DNA from: Sphagnum compactum
Lineage: Eukaryota; Bryophyta; Sphagnopsida; Sphagnales
DNA: 64,000 bases
Direction of reading: 5' to 3'
Assembly (NCBI GenBank): GCA_965153455.1
Contig: OZ234494.1
Coordinates: 21,142,001-21,206,000 of the forward strand
Part shown: positions 30,300 through 41,428 of the stretch, in pieces
Layout of the letters: every line of letters starts with the position of its first letter
Position numbering within the stretch: the stretch's first letter is position 1
Program-made: the position numbers and the translations under genes
Notes under the pieces: model-generated
What the model saw: the letters and a program-made list of their open reading frames with translations, nothing else
The model's database searches: none
What the model was told of the DNA's origin: nothing

Positions 30300-33295
30300 T
30301 CTGATGTATTGAGAAGTTGAATGTCAATAACTTTCATACATGGAAGATGAAGATGGAATTTCTCCTACATGCAAAGGATTTGAAGGAGATCGCCTCAAGA
30401 AAATTATTGCCACCAAAATTTAAATTTGGGAAGATTGTTCTTCAAGGAGACACTTTTGAAAATTGTTTGTTCATGAAGAAAGGAATTTTGGCTCATGAAA
30501 CAATTCTCCTAAATGTTGTTGATTCTCTATTGCATCACGTAACACATGTAGAAACTACAAAAGATGCATGGGACAATCTTTGTGCAACATTTCAATGAAG
30601 GCATGTTGGCAAGAAATGGCAATTATATCAAAAGCTTTACAATCTTAAAATTGAAGAAAACATTTTGGTGTAAGTTCATATTGACAAGCTTTGGATGATT
30701 GTAGATTAGTTAGTAAATATTGATCATTAACTTTTCGATGAAGATTTGGCATTCATATTTTTGGGGAGTTTGCCACCATCTTTCCATACCATTGTGGTTT
30801 CATTTAGTACCCACATTGATCAACTGTCTATGGAGTTAGTATGTGGACAATTGTTGCAAGAAGAATTGTGACATAAACAAGAAGTGTAGTTTAACCATGG
30901 TATAGGACATGAAACATTGATTACTAAAAGTGTTTATGGGAAGTTCGAAAAGGTTGTAGATTGGGAAAAATTCAAGAATGAAAAGGAGAAGAAGAAAGGA
31001 ACTTGCTACAATTGTGGCCAAAGGTCATTTTGCAAAAGATTGTCACAAAAAGAAACAAGATTAGAAGAATAAATTCAAAGGTTCTTCACAAGTAACAACA
31101 ATAAGCAAAATTGAATTTCTTATGACTAATTTGTCTATTTCTGCAATTTATAAGGACACATGGTTTATTAATTTTGGAGCATAACATATGACCTTTTAGA
31201 AGGAAATATTATCAACCTTTGACAAATTTACTCTGAATCACAACATATGTTTTGGAGATAATAATAAGCTTGATGTATATGAGAAAGGCACTATTGTCTT
31301 CAACTTGTCAAATGGATTTTTAAGTGTAATGGACTCAAGATGTGTTGTATGTTCCAAAGTTGACAGAGAATCTATTGTTGATTAATCAATTAATAGAATA
31401 AGACTTCAAGGTGGAATTTGATGCCACCAAATGTTGGTTGAATTTTTTTTATCCAAATAAAGTGATTATTAAATAGACAAAATTTCACCAAGTTACAAAA
31501 TTCAAAATGATAAATTCAAAAGTGGAATTATTTTTGGAGGTTTCAATTGCCAAAAGTCCAAAATAAAAAAAGGAAAAATTTGTTAGAATTTTACATTTTG
31601 TTATGGTAATTAGCCAAAATTTTAAATTGATGATTCAAATTTTGTACTTCATATTTGGTTCATAATTAGACTTGGCTAAATTTTCATATGGATGGTCACC
31701 ACTTTTTTTTTAATCCTTCAATGGATGATCACAACCTAAGCAAAATCATAAATTCATAAGAAAAACACAAATGTGTTTGTTATGATTTTAAAAAGGAATT
31801 AATGTAGTTATTCAAGAGTTATATAAGTTGGTTGGAATTGCTCAATTTTCATTGCAAAGTGCAACACCAAGGTTAAGAAAGCGACTTATGACATAAGAGA
31901 CTTGGACATGTCTCTATGCATTAACAACCATGGACTGAAATAATTTTGTTGAAGGCATGGATTTCAATGCAAATCATAACTTGAATTTTTACAATGGATG
32001 TGTGTATGTTAAAAATACCATTGTACCTCATTTCATTTGAGTGAGGGTTTTTGTGCAAATACATTATTGTGATTATGCACACACGCCTATGTGGTCCCAT
32101 GGCAATATCATTTCATGGAGGGGTAAAATATTTTCTAACCTTCATTGATGATTGTTTTAAGAAAACATTTTTTTAATACCATGAAAATTAAATTTGGTGT
32201 GCTTGACAAAGTTAATGTTTTCAAAGATTTGGTATAAAATGAGTTTGAAAAGAAGATGAAGGCAATTCGATGTGATGGAGGTGGGGAATATAATTTGAAA
32301 AAATTCAATACATTTTACAAGGATAATGACATTGTGAAGCAAACAACCATTCCATGCATGCTAGAGTAAAATGGTGTAGTTGAAAGGAAGAAATGAACAC
32401 TTGTTGAAAGTGTGAATGTATGTTGTAACATATGAAGTTGGATCTTAGATTCTAGGCAAAAGTCATGGCAACTGCAACATATATCCAAAATGGAATCCCT
32501 ACTAAAGCAATTTTTAGCCTGACACCAAAAGAGGTTTGGTGTAGATATAAACCTTTAAGCTTCCATAAGTGACTTGCATGTTTTTGGTTGTGTTACATTT
32601 GCTCATGTGCCAAAGGAAATAATGACAAAGTTGGATTCGAAAGGTGTCAAATGCAAATTCATTGGCTATTGTGAAATACATACTATACAACATATTACCA
32701 ATATGTTATCATCAATCATGATGTTATTTTTGATGAATCCATGAACTTTAATAAGGAAACAATAATTTCAAAGTTGGATTTTGGATCAAGACAAATGGAT
32801 CCAAATCATGAACCAAAGATGGAGGATGAAAAAATTCTTCAATAAGTGCAAGAAAATCCAACAATGGTTGAGAAAGACATGATTTTTTCATGTATTTTTT
32901 CTATTGATGTTGATGAACCTTGTTTATTTTATGAAGGCTTTGAATGGTGAAGATTCATAACATTAAAGAAAAGGCCATGGATTTTAAGTTTCAATCTTTA
33001 CAAGATAATAAGATTTAGATACTTAATTATTCCTTTGCCAATTGGTTACACACTAATGAGTTGCAAGTGGATTTTCAAAATCAGATATAATGTCAATAGT
33101 TTTGTGGTAAGGCACAAAGTTCGTTTGGTGGCTAGAGGATTCACACAAATTGAAGGTATTGATTTTAATAAAAAAAATTCCCTTGTTGCATGAATGGAAT
33201 TAATTTGAATTGTGTTTATAATTATAACCATTGAAAATCTCGAAGTGCATCAAATGGATGTTAAAACTATCTTTTTGAATGGAAATCTTTCAAAG

Positions 33296-33342
<47 letters not shown>

Positions 33343-33373
33343 ACAACCAAAGGGCTTTGTAATGAAAGGTAAA
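30300..33373 (+). pseudogene. Copia gag-pol polyprotein, first part
   Basis: Gag: 30317-30598 is open and reads NNFHTWKMKMEFLLHAKDLK and later TKDAWDNLCATFQ, a UBN2-type copia gag. Read through stops, it continues to a CYNCGQ..HFAKDCHKK zinc knuckle near 31005-31055, frameshifted in the middle. Protease: WFINFGA near 31170, where the active-site aspartate of the usual WxxDSGA reads N. Integrase: from about 32060, with FFLTFIDDC-like and KAIRCDGGGEYNLKKFN blocks and the ETTIPCMLE-type region with the catalytic glutamate. RT: GYTLMSCKWIFKI, VRLVARGFTQIEGIDFN and HQMDVKTIFLNGNLSKK, then a (TA)n run at 33299-33339, then MQQPKGFVMKGK, where the CACTA element interrupts. Confidence 0.8.
33299..33339. 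repeat. (TA)n microsatellite inside the RT
   Basis: About twenty TA units replace the short link between the NLSKK and MQQP blocks of the reverse transcriptase, where functional copia elements have only an (E)EIY-like link. Confidence 0.9.
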
Positions 33374-34553
33374 CACTACAAGAAATCACGGTTTATTTGA
33401 TTAAAAATGAAACAAAAAATTAATTATTTTAACATTTGGTCAATTTGACCATTTAATCATACTGAACAAGTCAAGTGAACATGTTCAACTTGACTAGTGA
33501 TTTTTGACCAACCATAAAATGGTTCTTTTGACTAGTCAAATCGCACAAAAAATTGGGTAACAAAAAAAAAACAATTAAAAAATTTCAATTTGTAAGTATA
33601 AAATGTAAATAAAATAGTAAGTACCTACCTACCCACCCACCCATGGTGTACCTACCCACCATGGCCTCCTACCTACCTATCCACAACCCATCTAATTCTT
33701 ATACATTTACACACATGTACAAGGTATATACAAATATACATATTCCACACAATATATGTTGGCAAAGGAGATTGAACCTTGGTTTCCTTGGCTCCAGACC
33801 TATGTTTTGGTCATCTAACCACCCCATCATTTTGTAAAACAATATGATGCCAAATGTATTTAACATGTTTCCTTGAACTTCCATTTTCTACTAGTGCATG
33901 AACTTTTTTGTGAATGTGTATAACAACATTTGAATTTCAAATTTTTTCATAAGTAGGTTGGTAGGTATTTAATTAAGTAGATAGGTAGTACACATGCCTA
34001 CCTACCTATATTTTTAAATGTACATACCTATTTATGTAAACTATAGGTAGGTACAAAATAGATGGTAAAGAGATAGGTAGATAATAAATAGGTAGGTAGG
34101 TAGATAAATATGTAACTTTTGTAGATAGTAGGTAAATAGTAATAGGTAGGTAGGTAAGCAAGACATAGATAGGTAAATGGTAGGTAAATATGTAGGTAGG
34201 ACATATTTAAATAAGTAGGTAGGTATATATGTTAAGTAAATACATAGGTAGGCATAACAAGTAGATTAACTAACCAAATTAATATGGCCAATTTGATTTT
34301 AAGCAAGGCCATTCAATATGGTCAATTAGACTAGGCCATGGGCATATTGATGGACCATTTTAAAAAATTGTTTTTATTAACTAAATGTATGATTTAACAC
34401 TTAGTCAAAATGGTCACTTTAATAAAAAAAATTAATCAAAAAAATCATGTGTTTTTCATGCCCCATGCTTTTAGTGAAAGTGAACATCCTTTTGGTCAAT
34501 GTGAACATTTTAATCAAGTTGAACTTTTAAAAAAACCATGATTTTTTGTAATG
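33374..34553. mobile_element. Non-autonomous CACTA (CMC/EnSpm) element nested in the copia RT
   Basis: The left end CACTACAAGAAATCACGGTT and the right end AACCATGATTTTTTGTAATG are imperfect inverted repeats; one base changes the expected TAGTG. Flanking triplets are AAA (33371-33373) and AAG (34554-34556), consistent with a 3-bp target duplication after one mutation. The RT frame stops at the left edge (MQQPKGFVMKGK) and resumes at the right edge (KLQKSLCGLKQSPCEWNHKI), which proves an insertion. Inside there are subterminal TGGTCAATTTGACCA-like short repeats near both ends. There are also long tetranucleotide tracts: CCTA-type on the left (about 33615-33690) and TAGG-type on the right (about 33950-34260). 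No transposase is encoded. Confidence 0.85.
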
Positions 34554-34556
34554 AAG

Positions 34557-35637
34557 GAAAATATGATATATAAACTTCAAAAATCATTGTGTGGTTTGAA
34601 GCAATCTCCTTGTGAATGGAACCACAAGATTAATCCATATATCTTATATTAATAAATTTGAAAAAAATTATATTACAAAAAAACTTTTATGTGATCATAA
34701 TTTTGCTATGTTGATGATTTAATTTTTGATTTTAATGATTTGACTTTGTTGAAAGAGACAAAAGATGCTCCCTAAAAAATTTGAAATGGTGAATTTAAGT
34801 GAAGTCCATATTGCTTAAGGATACAAATAAATCGTGTTCAACAAAATTAAGCAATTTATTTGAACCACAACAAATACATTGGAAGTATATTGAAATAATT
34901 TGGAATGGTTGAAAATAATCAATATGGATTTCTTTTATGACCAATTGCAAGCTTTCAAAGGATATGGGGGTTGTGAACCAATATATGATTAATCTTGAGT
35001 AATCACATTGGATTGCGATGAAATGGATTTTTCATTATGTTTTTCTTGGAAGTTTCATGCATGTAATGGTATGCTGAAGAGATGATATTGCAGAGGCAAT
35101 GGGGGTTGTGAACCAATTTATGGTTAATCCTAGGTAATCACATTAGATTACAATGAAATGGATTTTCTATTATCCGAAAGGCATATTGGATTTTGGTCTA
35201 TGTTTCATAAAAAACATTAAGGATGTTATTATGGCAAGGTGCATTTTGATGAGGATGTTAACCACAATTACAAGCATGTGTGTTTCAAAAGGAACATAAA
35301 CCATAGCCAAGGCCAAGCACGTTTTGACAAAAACATAAACCATAACCGGGTTTCGAAAAAAACATGAAAGGTCATCATCAAAAGGACTTTTTGTTAATAA
35401 ACACGAATATTTTCAACATTTGATGAGTGTGGTCAAATGCATAATTTGATAATTAGTTTGAATCAAGGTGTTAAATATCAATGTCCTTCCAAGTTATAGT
35501 TACTTGACATATTTGTGTTCCATGCACATACTTTTGGGACTATGGGGTTTGTAAGGTAAACTTACTTAAATATCTCTAGTTAAAGTTAATGTGAAACATT
35601 TCAGTGCATGTGATAGTTCCCTCTAATTAAGGGGAGG
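34557..35637 (+). pseudogene. Copia gag-pol, RT end and RNase H remnants
   Basis: RT resumes with KLQKSLCGLKQSPCEWNHKI, followed by the catalytic YVDDL box (34707-34721) in another frame. Fragments reading NKYIGSILK and SNHIGLR...NGFFIM then mark the RNase H side; the latter block occurs twice (around 34980-35040 and 35110-35170), a partial internal duplication. The segment ends at a purine-rich AAGGGGAGG just before the right LTR. Confidence 0.7.
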
Positions 35638-35856
35638 TGAATTTGTATGGGATGATGACCTTGTGCACATGTGTATGCACTTCTAGGGTAAGTAACATCT
35701 GTATGAAGGTATTCATCTCCTATTCAAGAAATAGGCCAGAACTCAAGGGTGGATCACAAATGGTGGATCATAGTTTTGTGGCAACATTTGTGTGATCTTA
35801 AAGTTGGGTGGAGAGCTTGTAAATCAATGTTCTTATCATCTCTATTCTCCCACACA
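35638..35856 (+). repeat. Right LTR of the copia element
   Basis: It runs from TGAATTTGTATGGGATGATG to TCCCACACA and matches 29905-30132 with many substitutions and small gaps. Confidence 0.7.
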
Positions 35857-36851
35857 AAGGCCCACCTGCAGAGAGTAAAAGCTCAGAACCCAGAATCACA
35901 AACAACATTAGTATTGAATGATGAAGCTGCAAAAACCCAACGATTTCATTAAGATTATGTATGTTATGAAAAAGTGAAACAAAAGCCAAACAAAGAAAGA
36001 TCTCACACAATACTTAACAAGACACACCAGAGTCACGTGCACTGGATACCTCTTTGCACTGGATACCTCTTTTCATAATCACCAAGTGTTATGTACTGCA
36101 CAAGAGAAAGACCAAATGCTAGAAGATACGAAAAATTGCTACATCTTTTTCACATGTTACAAAACAAGTACAGCTAGATAGGTGAGCAGGCAGTCATCCT
36201 CTTCACTAGGAGGCTCATGCACTGCAAAGACTTGTGTCTCCCTGACCCCTTTGTCCAAAGGGTTCTTCCAAGAGCTCAAATATCTCAGATCTAAATACCA
36301 ATTTCTACAATAGCAAACCAATAAATGTACGACTACACAAACTGCAAAATGTTCCAGAACTGGCACGTCTCATCTCTTGCATAGATATTCTTCATCTCCT
36401 AGTCATCCCCACCCTCCCTTTCTTTCCCCAGCACAGATTTTACAGAAGATTCTTTTGCATCCGGAATCAATTTGCAGTTCGTTCAACTGCTGTGATTCTA
36501 GGTGCAAGAAAGCTCTTTGATAAAACAGATGCTCATCAAGCCTGTGAAGACCGAATGGCAACTACTGAATTGACATTGTATCTCCATCATCATAATTGAC
36601 ATTCATGAACCTTGCATTCAAGATTGCAACATACACAGAAAAGATCATGAAACCCATCAAACCCCATGGTAGCTTTTCATGGGGATTGTTGAGTACCCAT
36701 CATCTTCCTGCAACTCAGCTAGTATTATCCTTCGATCCTGGATGTTTCGCAAATTCTCTCTCTCCAGGTGAGATGGGACTTTGAGAGCAAGCATTCTGTA
36801 CAAGCTTTACACTGAGCAAATGGCATTGCACTGCCGAGGAGTTTTTTTCTT
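35857..36851. other. Downstream region of the carrier gene
   Basis: Probably the 3' UTR and terminator of the minus-strand carrier gene. A short direct duplication (GCACTGGATACCTCTTT, twice near 36037-36070) is present. No gene is seen. Confidence 0.45.
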
Positions 36852-37913
36852 TCACTCTTGTGCTTTTGTGGATAGTCGCTTCAGAAACTCATAAGTGGTG
36901 ATCATGGTGGTAGCAGACATGGACATGCTTGCCCACCGAGCTCCGAGACCTCTGTAACAAGCCTTCCAGCCACCTTCCTTCACGAGAGTCTGCACTGTTT
37001 GCTTCACAGTAGGCTGCCTCACACCTTCTTCGTTCCCCAGCACCTGCAATCTAGTCTTGATGGTATCAAAAGGGGTAGTCACCAGTGCAGAAATACCTCC
37101 TGCACAGGCCGCACTTAGTCCTTGTACTCCGACTACTACTGCAGAGCTGGGAGGAGCAGCGATGTCGCTGCCGTTGTTGCTTCTGTATCCCAAGCTCATC
37201 CATACAGAGCGCTGAGTGACGCAGTAGGAGGCCCACCAGAGCGCATTAGAAGGGGCGTATGTAAGGATCGACATACCAAACCCTCGGTACAGTCCTCGGA
37301 TTCCATCTGCTCTCACGATCGTCTTGAAGGCGTCAAGGCCGCCTGCGTATCTTGTGGACATGATGCCGCCGCCGCCGCCTTGCACCATCAGACGCTGTGA
37401 CACCACATCAACGGGAGTCCACACCAATTGCGCTGCGATGGAGGCAGTAAGCCCCGCGGCAGCATTGGCGATTGCCGCTGCTGCAGGCTCCGACATGCCG
37501 CCTGCTTTGGTTGCTAGCGATCCGACGCCGGATTTGGTTATCTCCAGAGTGCTCATGTAGAGAGCTCTGGCGGGGATGGTGCCGATGAGACAGGTAGTGA
37601 AGCCTTTGTACAGTCCACGCACTCCCTCGCGACGGAGGATGTCGATGCTCAGCCTTGTACAGGACTGCGGGAAGGCCGACGTCGTCACCTGCTGCCTCGT
37701 CTTGAGGACCACGACGGGGTACAGCGTCGCGGAGACGCCAGAGAAAAGTGCCGCTCCAAGCAGAAAGAACTTAGACTTGTCCAGCATGTGCCAGTCGATG
37801 TCTGCCGGGAGTCGGATCTCGGAAGCATGCTGGTGTTGCTGCCGGAGAGTCATCTTCTTCTTCACTTCTGCTACTGTTTCCCTGAACTCCCTCCCCGCGT
37901 TATGCGGCGCCAC
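36852..37913 (-). CDS. Mitochondrial carrier family protein (SLC25A44-like)
   Basis: This is a 353-residue single-exon frame with three mitochondrial-carrier repeats, each of two membrane helices. The signature loops are at P66 (PVVVLKTR), P167 (PVDVVSQR) and P281 (PFDTIKTR). Only the third is a full PxDxxKTR. The missing acidic residue in the first fits my knowledge of SLC25A44-type carriers, as does the IDWHMLDKSKFFLLGAALFS entry near residues 39-58. Matrix-side followers such as EGVRGLYKGF, DGIRGLYRGF and GWKACYRGLG are present. The animal relative moves branched-chain amino acids across the inner mitochondrial membrane; the plant substrate is not fixed by sequence. Residues 1-38 are a charged extension. 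A glycine run (179-183) comes from a GCC microsatellite. The gene is GC-richer than its flanks. Confidence 0.93.
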   Translation of the reverse strand: MAPHNAGREFRETVAEVKKKMTLRQQHQHASEIRLPADIDWHMLDKSKFFLLGAALFSGVSATLYPVVVLKTRQQVTTSAFPQSCTRLSIDILRREGVRGLYKGFTTCLIGTIPARALYMSTLEITKSGVGSLATKAGGMSEPAAAAIANAAAGLTASIAAQLVWTPVDVVSQRLMVQGGGGGIMSTRYAGGLDAFKTIVRADGIRGLYRGFGMSILTYAPSNALWWASYCVTQRSVWMSLGYRSNNGSDIAAPPSSAVVVGVQGLSAACAGGISALVTTPFDTIKTRLQVLGNEEGVRQPTVKQTVQTLVKEGGWKACYRGLGARWASMSMSATTMITTYEFLKRLSTKAQE

Positions 37914-39871
37914 ACCGCCGATCTGTTGTGATCAACCAAATCCTCCTCTCCTCTCGCAAGCTCTCTCCAAAGCTACCAGATCGGTGTGCAGATCTCACGG
38001 GAAGATCTCAAATCGATGTGCGATAAGCACGATGCAAAGCTCTTTTGCAAAGCTGGTACTGCTGCTGTCTCTGTAGTACAACGCAGTGTCTTAAGGAACA
38101 GGACTGCCTGATTCTCTCCAGTGCTGCTGCAGCAGATACACTGTTCAGGAAACATTTGAACCTCCCGACGGTCCAAGGCAAGTCCAATACTCAGCCGAGG
38201 CTCTTCTCCCGCTTTGCTACTATTTCCGCAGAGAAGCCTGGACGACAGTCTGCTAACACAACATAACAGAGACAGGGAAGACGGAGAAACAAAATCAGCG
38301 TCGGTTCGTGGTCGACAGGAGATGGAGAGAGTAGGACCAGAGAGAAGAAGTATACAGTTCTGAGAAGAGCTAGCGTTTTCAAAATGTTTTTTTTTTCCCC
38401 CCCTCAAACGACGACTGGCAATCGCACTGGAGCTCTCCCTACTCGGCACGACAAGATTCCTCGCCCACTACTATCCGCTGCACACCCTTGCATTTCCTCT
38501 CGCACTGCCATTCCTTTCCCCAAATCCCCCTCTCCAACACACAAATCTCTCTCAAATCTGTCTCTCTCTCCCACTCACTCTCTGTGCGGCTCTTCTCCTC
38601 CTGCCACCCTCTACAGCTCCATTTTCCTCGGACTTCAATTTGCGCGTCGTAAAAGCAGATCTCGACACACCACGGCTTCAAACTACACAATGTTTTTCTC
38701 CAAACACGCCAGCAATTCAATATTATAAAGAGGATCGAAAACCGAAAGGCAGAGCTATTAAAAAAAAGAATTCTCAAGACGTACGCGCTCGCGAGACGAA
38801 GAAGGAGAGAAAGCAACGAAGAGAGAGAATAGAAGGCCAAGGGACGACGGGAAGAAGAAGAAGACGACGACGGGTCGGGTGGCGTCGGGCCGGGTCAGGT
38901 TCACATGTGAACGCCCTATATTTGCCCTACCCGATCCCTCCTCCCCACACACAAAAAATGTGAGAACGTAAGGCCAAATTTGATTTGATCAAAACCCCTA
39001 TTTCCAGCCACTTGCACTCCCTCAGGGACCCCCCAACCCCCCCTTTCTCCCCTTTCCAAAAAACCCCAAAAACCCTTTCCCCGTATTCCAACTTCCATTC
39101 CCTTATGTTCGATCTCTCTCGATCGGGCTTTCTTCTTTGAATTTTGGAATTGGTTCCTCCTTCATTGGATGGTCTCTTATAGGTGAGAAAGTCTAGCAAA
39201 GTTCCGTGACAATTTTTCCAATGCTCCGTCACCACTTGGTTCCTCCCGGGCCCTCACCTTTTCTCCTCCCCCCCCCTCCCTCTCCCCGGCCTTCATCATC
39301 ATACATAACTTGCTACCCCTATCCCTATTTTTTTTCTTTTTTGGTTTTTACTCGTCTTACTAAGCGGAGAGAGAGTATGGGTTTGTTGTTCGGATTGATT
39401 GGGGTTTCAATTCTTACCGTACTTGAGATTCCGATGCTCTGTCACCCCCCCCTCCCCCTGGGACCTTTCATCCTTTCTTTTTCCCCTTTTTCTTTGTAAG
39501 TGTTTCATTTTTCCAAGGGCAAAGGTGAAATCAATTTTTTAATTTTACGGTCCTTCAACCTTGGTACAGTTCTGACCCGGGTCTTGGTTACCCTATGCGA
39601 TGATGTTTGGTTTCTCAACTTCTTTCGGACGGTCCATGTACCATGTTGATACCAAAATCTTTTTTTAATTTTTTACTTATGTACTCTTTCATAAAATTTG
39701 GGACAGGTTCCAAGTAACTGATTGTCCCGTACAACAGGTGCTTTTCCGATGCTCAATCAGCCCCTTCCGTTCTTCAACATTGTTTGTTGTCTGACTAGGC
39801 TAGAAATTGTTTGATCGGGTTTGGTCGGTTTTGTGGATTTTCTTCTTCTCAAAATCGCTAGATAAAATTTT
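37914..39871. other. Carrier gene upstream region
   Basis: Probably 5' UTR and promoter of the carrier gene. C-rich runs occur near 38395, 39030, 39267 and 39446, and purine-rich AGA repeats near 38800-38870. Several frames of about 100 codons on both strands are low-complexity and lack domains, so I do not call them. Confidence 0.4.
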
Positions 39872-40197
39872 GAACACTTTTCATCCATTGTTCCTAATCA
39901 TTTTTAACACTTTTCATCCATTGTTCCTTATCATTTCTAACACTTTCATCCATTTTTCCTTATCATTTCGAACACTTTTCATCCATTTTCCTTATTATTT
40001 CTAACACTTTCATCCATTGTTCCTTATCATTTTGAACACTTTTCATCCACTTTCCTTATCATTTTTAACACTTTCATCCATTTTTTCCTTATCATTTTCA
40101 ACACTTTTCATCCATTTTTCTTATCATTTCTAACACTTTCATCCATTTTTCCTTATCATTTCTAACACTTTCCATCCATTTTTTGTTATCGTTTTAT
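39872..40197. repeat. Minisatellite, ten units of 32-34 bp with dimeric order
   Basis: The unit is AACACTTTTCATCCATT followed by GTTCCTTATCATTTCT-like sequence. Units alternate between CTTTTC and CTTTC variants over most of the array, indicating a higher-order unit of about 65 bp. Confidence 0.9.
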
Positions 40198-40969
40198 AAC
40201 TTCTAGTTTTTAGGGTTTCCAACAACAAGGCTCATACACTCAACCAGCCCGGAAGTAAAGTTATGACTCAAGTCGACATGTAACCAAACCATAGTATGCA
40301 TACGAAAGCATGTGTAAAAATATTATCACCCATGTCAATATTTGAAAATGCACTTGTTGGCTCCATTCGTACCCATAATACTACACAACACTTTGGTTCA
40401 ATTTAAAATGAAGTCTAACAAGTTTCCAAAAACCTAAGTAAGATCCTCCCCCACTTTTGTATAGAAGAAACAACCCCAAAAATGGGAAAAAAGAAAAACA
40501 CATTGTTGGTACCCTAGATTTTGAAGCGTTTATAACAATGAACTTTTAATATTTAACCGTGTCTCTATATAGAGAAGAGTTAAAGTATTAGTGTAGAAAA
40601 AATATGCACAAACTATACAAGATTTGTGGAAAACATTCGCACTTATGTGTGGGGAAAAAAAGGCCTATGTGATCAAGAAGATGGTTAGACCAAGGGACCC
40701 TAATTGTTTTGAGTTTTTCTTCTATAAGTTGGCATTTTGTAATAGCCTCATAGGCGATGTGCCTAGAAGTGAATAAAACATTCGAGCACCAAAGTTAGTA
40801 TTTCAATGTTGCATGTCTTTTGCATGGGCCGCAACCACATCCCAAATGACATGCAAAAGAAGTAAAAAATTAAAAAAATCAATGAAAATTTGTCAATGCA
40901 ATGTCTCAAGTCTCAACCTTGAGGCGTTACCCCTACATGTGGAGCGCTTGAAGAAAAATCATAATGTAT
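40198..40969. other. AT-rich intergenic DNA, no gene seen
   Basis: Only short frames are present. An 108-codon plus-strand frame (40813-41139) has no domain and runs into repeat family R1. Confidence 0.5.
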
Positions 40970-41230
40970 TTGTAGAGTATGTTAGAAAAGAAAGAAGAGG
41001 GATATTATGCTTACTCTTTAAAAGTGAGAGGAAAATTATGTTCACAATAAGCCTAACATCCCTCCCACTCTCAAGGAATAGATGTAAGAAAACCCCCTTG
41101 CTAACGCCTCACAATTTACTTATGTTTAGGTACATTTAATGTTTGCTCATGCTTTACGACCCGTTAAGCCCAAGGGTGGGAAGATTCCCAAAATGCAAGG
41201 GTGGGACAAGGTGATACTCGACCCCTTAGT
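40970..41230. repeat. Dispersed repeat family R1, copy 2
   Basis: The order of blocks here (CTCCCACTCTCAAGGAATAGATGTAAG-type, then TAAGCCCAAGGGTGGGAAGATTCCCAAAAT-type) is shared with 54070-54400, though partly rearranged. It carries no coding capacity. Confidence 0.5.
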
Positions 41231-41246
41231 TTGATAATGCCCCACT

Positions 41247-41428
41247 TTCAATGTTAAATATTTGGGCAATATTTTGGTCAAATGTGCAATGTGCATGTCT
41301 ATTACCTTACACTTTCATTGTTAAATATTGGTCAATATTTTGGTCAAATGTGCATTGTGCATGTCTATTACCCTATACTCTCCATGTTAAATATTGGGCA
41401 ATATTTTGGTCAAATGTGCATTGTGCAC
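41247..41428. repeat. Tandem repeat, three units of 66-67 bp
   Basis: Units anchored by GTTAAATATT at 41253, 41320 and 41386 each run through TTTTGGTCAAATGTGCA. The third unit ends at GCACTACTACAAAA, which looks like a CACTA end, but no partner end was found. Confidence 0.85.

Larger units (their letters stand above)
29905..35856 (+). mobile_element. Ty1/copia LTR retrotransposon, dead, with nested CACTA insertion
   Basis: This element has a left LTR, a primer-binding site, gag, protease, integrase, reverse transcriptase and a right LTR in copia order. The internal frame is broken by many stops, a (TA)n expansion and a 1.18-kb DNA transposon inside the RT. The LTRs are about 220-228 bp with TG...CA ends. 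They differ at many sites, indicating an old insertion. No target-site duplication is evident; homology upstream of the left LTR suggests a tandem or recombined arrangement. Confidence 0.8.

Noticed and set aside
38384-38963. Frames of 107-133 codons on both strands upstream of the carrier gene
   Set aside because: They are low-complexity (serine/proline or arginine/lysine runs), overlap each other on opposite strands and contain no domain.
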